A DNA stretch of 16,833 bases. Origin: Polynucleobacter meluiroseus. GTDB taxonomy: Bacteria; Pseudomonadota; Gammaproteobacteria; Burkholderiales; Burkholderiaceae. This document shows, piece by piece, positions 14,668-16,833 of the stretch (its first letter is position 1; each line of letters begins with the position of its first letter). Below the pieces are notes generated by a model. It ran no database searches and was not told the DNA's origin. It saw nothing but the letters and a program-made list of their open reading frames with translations. The translations under genes were made by a program, and so were the position numbers. The stretch is from assembly GCA_945867755.1 (NCBI GenBank), contig CAMBJN010000014.1, positions 1-16,833 on the forward strand. The letters are read 5' to 3'.

Positions 14668-15543
14668 ATGACGAGCACAAGATTACGCTTTACCAAAATG
14701 CATGGCGCAGGCAATGATTTCATTGTCTTAAATGGCATATCTCAAGACCTCTCGAGCATCACCAAAGAGCAGTGGGCAAGACTTGCACATCGTCAATTTG
14801 GCATTGGTGCCGATCAAATCCTTTTGGTAGAAAAGCCCACCGTTCCAGATGCAGAGTTTCGTTACAGAATATTTAACTCTGACGGCAGTGAGGCAGAGCA
14901 GTGTGGCAACGGTTCGCGTTGTTTTGTGCGCTTTGTCAGAGAAAAAGGTCTGACCAAGAATAAAACAGTCAAGGTTCAGGTGGCTCACACCATCTTGTCT
15001 CTGACTGAAAATGATGATGGTCAGGTGACGGTGGACATGGGCGCCCCCATCCTATCCAACGAGCTGATCCCTTTTAAAGCTTCAGGCCTTCAAGAAAAAG
15101 CTGAAGGCAAAGCAAACCTATACCAACTAGAGCTTTCTGATCATGCTGTATGGATTGGCGTGGTATCCATGGGCAATCCACATGCCGTGCAAATTGTGCA
15201 AGATCTTGAGACTGCTCCCGTTGCAAAAGATGGTCCACAGATAGAAACACATTTGGCATTTCCTAAAAAGGTAAATGCTGGTTTTATGCAAATTCAAAAT
15301 CGCCACGAAATCAAACTGCGCGTATTTGAACGCGGCTCCGGAGAAACGCTGGCTTGCGGAACTGGTGCTTGTGCAGCGGTGGTATCTGGGGTTTTGAGGG
15401 GTCACTTGGACTCTCCAGTGACTGTTCATACGCGCGGCGGAGATCTGAGCATTGCTTGGGACAGCACTTCATCCATGCAAAATCCGGTCATGATGACCGG
15501 ACCGGCTCAAACTGTTTTTGAGGGCGAGATCATTCTCGACTAA
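14668..15543 (+). CDS. dapF: Diaminopimelate epimerase
   Basis: 291 residues, a little longer than the E. coli protein (about 274). It interconverts LL- and meso-diaminopimelate, the precursor of lysine and of the peptidoglycan cross-link residue. FTKMHGAGNDFIV (8-20) is the N-terminal signature. The two catalytic cysteines are Cys79 in EQCGNGSRC and Cys230 in LACGTGAC, and GNPHAV (169-174) and ERGSGET (221-227) are also conserved. The start has no Shine-Dalgarno sequence (see its promoter). Its stop overlaps the stop of convergent pyrE by 4 bp (15540-15543). In other Burkholderiales I recall lipid A acyltransferase genes near metK and dapF; none is present between them here. Confidence 0.97.
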   Translation: MTSTRLRFTKMHGAGNDFIVLNGISQDLSSITKEQWARLAHRQFGIGADQILLVEKPTVPDAEFRYRIFNSDGSEAEQCGNGSRCFVRFVREKGLTKNKTVKVQVAHTILSLTENDDGQVTVDMGAPILSNELIPFKASGLQEKAEGKANLYQLELSDHAVWIGVVSMGNPHAVQIVQDLETAPVAKDGPQIETHLAFPKKVNAGFMQIQNRHEIKLRVFERGSGETLACGTGACAAVVSGVLRGHLDSPVTVHTRGGDLSIAWDSTSSMQNPVMMTGPAQTVFEGEIILD

Positions 15544-16211
15544 GCCCCATACTGATCTCGATAGGCTTTCACAGCCGGTAAGTACTGTTGTAATTCTTTG
15601 CTTTGGCTTGACTCTAGAAAACTCATCAAGCTGGCTAAGTTTGCGATCGATACCACTGGCATACCAAATTCTTTTTCAACATTTTGAACAGCTGAACTCT
15701 CAGCGATTTCTGTGGCAGTTCCAGCTCTTTCCATGCGATCCAAAGCAATCAGAACGGCTGCAGGGCTTGCTCCAGAGTGGCGAATGATGTCAACCGATTC
15801 GCGCACCGAAGTACCTGCTGAAATCACATCATCAATGATCACCACACGACCTTTTAAGGGGGCGCCTACCAAAGTGCCGCCCTCGCCATGATCTTTGGCT
15901 TCTTTGCGATTAAAACAAAATGGCACTGGATGCCCCATGCCAGCCAAGGCAACTGCGGTAGTCGCCGCCAAGGTAATACCTTTATAAGCAGGGCCAAACA
16001 ACATATCAAACTGAATACCTGAGTCAATCAACGCCTTGGCATAAAACTCACCCAGAGCTTTGAGGAGTGCGCCATCATTGAAACCGCCAGCGTTAAAAAA
16101 GTAAGGAGATAATCGACCCGCTTTTGTTTTAAATTCGCCAAAAGCTAACACTTTGGCATCTAAGGCAAAATGGATAAATTCGTTTTTAAAGTTTTCTTGA
16201 TTGGAAGTCAT
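15540..16211 (-). CDS. pyrE: Orotate phosphoribosyltransferase
   Basis: 223 residues from the ATG at 16209-16211 (E. coli 213). It joins orotate to PRPP to make OMP in pyrimidine synthesis. FGEFKTKAGRLSPYFFNAG is the orotate-binding N-terminal block (about residues 24-42), FGPAYKGI carries the conserved Lys, FNRKEAKDHGEGG is the catalytic flexible loop, and VVIIDDVISAGTS is the PRPP motif. The frame is open upstream to 16292, but that would overlap the divergent exonuclease gene and add 27 residues absent from the family, so I chose the internal ATG. There is no Shine-Dalgarno sequence. It converges with dapF and shares 4 bp with it. Confidence 0.97.
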   Translation of the reverse strand: MTSNQENFKNEFIHFALDAKVLAFGEFKTKAGRLSPYFFNAGGFNDGALLKALGEFYAKALIDSGIQFDMLFGPAYKGITLAATTAVALAGMGHPVPFCFNRKEAKDHGEGGTLVGAPLKGRVVIIDDVISAGTSVRESVDIIRHSGASPAAVLIALDRMERAGTATEIAESSAVQNVEKEFGMPVVSIANLASLMSFLESSQSKELQQYLPAVKAYRDQYGA

Positions 16212-16218
16212 AACCGAG

Positions 16219-16247
16219 ATGTTACGCATCATTACCGCCAACCTCAA
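16219..16247 (-). promoter_or_regulatory. Predicted pyrE promoter inside the exonuclease III gene
   Basis: On the minus strand there is TTGAGG (16242-16247), a 17-bp spacer and TAACAT (16219-16224), ending 7 nt before the pyrE ATG. The whole promoter lies in the first 29 bp of the divergent exonuclease gene, whose ATG overlaps the -10 box. As with glmU and dapF, this geometry predicts a leaderless transcript. The -10 is only a 4/6 match. Confidence 0.42.
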
Positions 16248-16833
16248 TGGTATTCGTTCAGCCGCTAAAAAAGGTTTCTTTGAGTGGGTCAATACTCAAA
16301 GCCCTGACATCCTTTGTATTCAAGAGCTTAAAGCACAAGAAGCCGACTTAGATAGCACCTTGATGAAGCCGAATGGCTATCATGGATTTTTTCAATATGC
16401 TGCCAAAAAAGGGTACAGCGGTGTTGGGCTTTATTCAAAAAAAGCACCTGACAGTGTCAAAATTGGCTTTGATGATGGTGAGTTTGATGCTGAGGGCCGC
16501 TACGTTGAAGCGCGGTTTGGCAAGCTGATTGTGATTTCCGCTTACTTTCCTTCAGGCTCAAGTGCGCCTGAGCGCCAAGAGGCCAAGTTTAGATTTCTTG
16601 ATTTATTCATGCCCCACATCAAACAACTGAAGTCAGAAGGTCTAGAAATTGTTCTTTGTGGCGATATCAATATTGCCCATAAAGAAATCGATTTAAAAAA
16701 TTGGAAGGGTAATCTCAAAAACTCCGGCTTCACACCAGAAGAGCGCGAATGGATGACCCATCTTTTCACTGAGGCGGGATTCATGGATGTGTATCGACAT
16801 TTACACCCCGCCACCGAAGATGAATGCTACACA
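16219..16833 (+). CDS. xth: Exodeoxyribonuclease III / AP endonuclease, N-terminal part
   Basis: 205 codons are present before the right edge; the family is about 255-270 residues. This Mg-dependent enzyme cuts DNA at abasic sites and trims 3' ends in base-excision repair. NLNGIR (8-13) has the catalytic Asn, IQELKA (34-39) has metal-binding Glu36, SAYFPSG (107-113) has Tyr109, and GDINIAH (148-154) has Asp149 and Asn151, matching E. coli Glu34, Tyr109, Asp151 and Asn153. The last Asp-His catalytic pair lies outside the window. It diverges from pyrE with only 7 bp between the start codons, so its promoter must lie within the pyrE coding region. No good ribosome-binding site is seen; only a CGAG precedes the ATG. 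Confidence 0.95.
   Translation, partial: MLRIITANLNGIRSAAKKGFFEWVNTQSPDILCIQELKAQEADLDSTLMKPNGYHGFFQYAAKKGYSGVGLYSKKAPDSVKIGFDDGEFDAEGRYVEARFGKLIVISAYFPSGSSAPERQEAKFRFLDLFMPHIKQLKSEGLEIVLCGDINIAHKEIDLKNWKGNLKNSGFTPEEREWMTHLFTEAGFMDVYRHLHPATEDECYT

Noticed and set aside
16212..16292. 27-codon upstream extension of pyrE
   Set aside because: Overlaps the divergent exonuclease III gene and adds residues that the orotate phosphoribosyltransferase family lacks.
1..16833. Mobile, phage, CRISPR or defence system
   Set aside because: Every long coding region belongs to a core metabolic, tRNA, envelope or repair family; no transposase, integrase, direct-repeat array or abrupt composition change was seen.

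Overview
This window is a dense stretch of core (housekeeping) chromosome from a betaproteobacterium. The likely order is Burkholderiales, and the nearest match I recognise is the small-genome freshwater Polynucleobacter type. That assignment rests on moderate-to-low GC by eye, the familiar SDR-folB-ttcA and slt-epimerase-cca gene orders, the ~479-residue form of AhcY, an SAH riboswitch before ahcY, and very tight gene packing. Packing includes ATGA/GTGA stop-start overlaps, convergent genes that share stop codons, and divergent genes 7 to 43 bp apart. I see no phage, insertion sequence, tRNA, rRNA, CRISPR or defence genes. No gap without a gene exceeds about 170 bp.

Layout. 1-2172 (minus): glmU then glmS (partial, running off the left edge), which make UDP-GlcNAc. 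2186-3103 (plus): a lipoprotein of the DUF6279 type, divergent from glmU by only 13 bp. 5077-3051 (minus): an operon of a FolM/PTR1-like pteridine reductase, folB and ttcA. 5121-6296 (plus): a MidA/NDUFAF7-family methyltransferase. 10277-6299 (minus): an overlapping operon of slt (lytic transglycosylase), an NDUFA9-like NAD(P)-binding protein and a CCA-adding enzyme without its usual HD residues. 10307-10873 (plus): 5-formyl-THF cyclo-ligase. 14502-10870 (minus): metK, an SAH riboswitch with terminator, ahcY and metF, which form the methyl cycle. 14668-15543 (plus): dapF. 16211-15540 (minus): pyrE. 16219 to the right edge (plus): an exonuclease III gene (partial).

How it fits together. MetK makes SAM, methyltransferases produce SAH, AhcY removes SAH, and MetF supplies methyl-THF for remaking methionine. 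The cyclo-ligase and the FolB/FolM-like pair serve the folate pool that MetF draws on. GlmU, GlmS, DapF and Slt all serve the cell wall.

The most interesting signals are in RNA and promoters rather than proteins. (1) The ahcY leader holds an SAH riboswitch whose closing helix overlaps a terminator, followed by a hairpin that pairs with the ahcY ribosome-binding site. (2) The metK leader of about 110 nt has nested, crossing and mutually exclusive helices next to a strong ribosome-binding site; I do not recognise it as a known SAM-riboswitch class. (3) glmU, dapF and pyrE each have a promoter whose -10 box lies 7 to 8 nt before the start codon, with no Shine-Dalgarno sequence, which suggests leaderless mRNAs.
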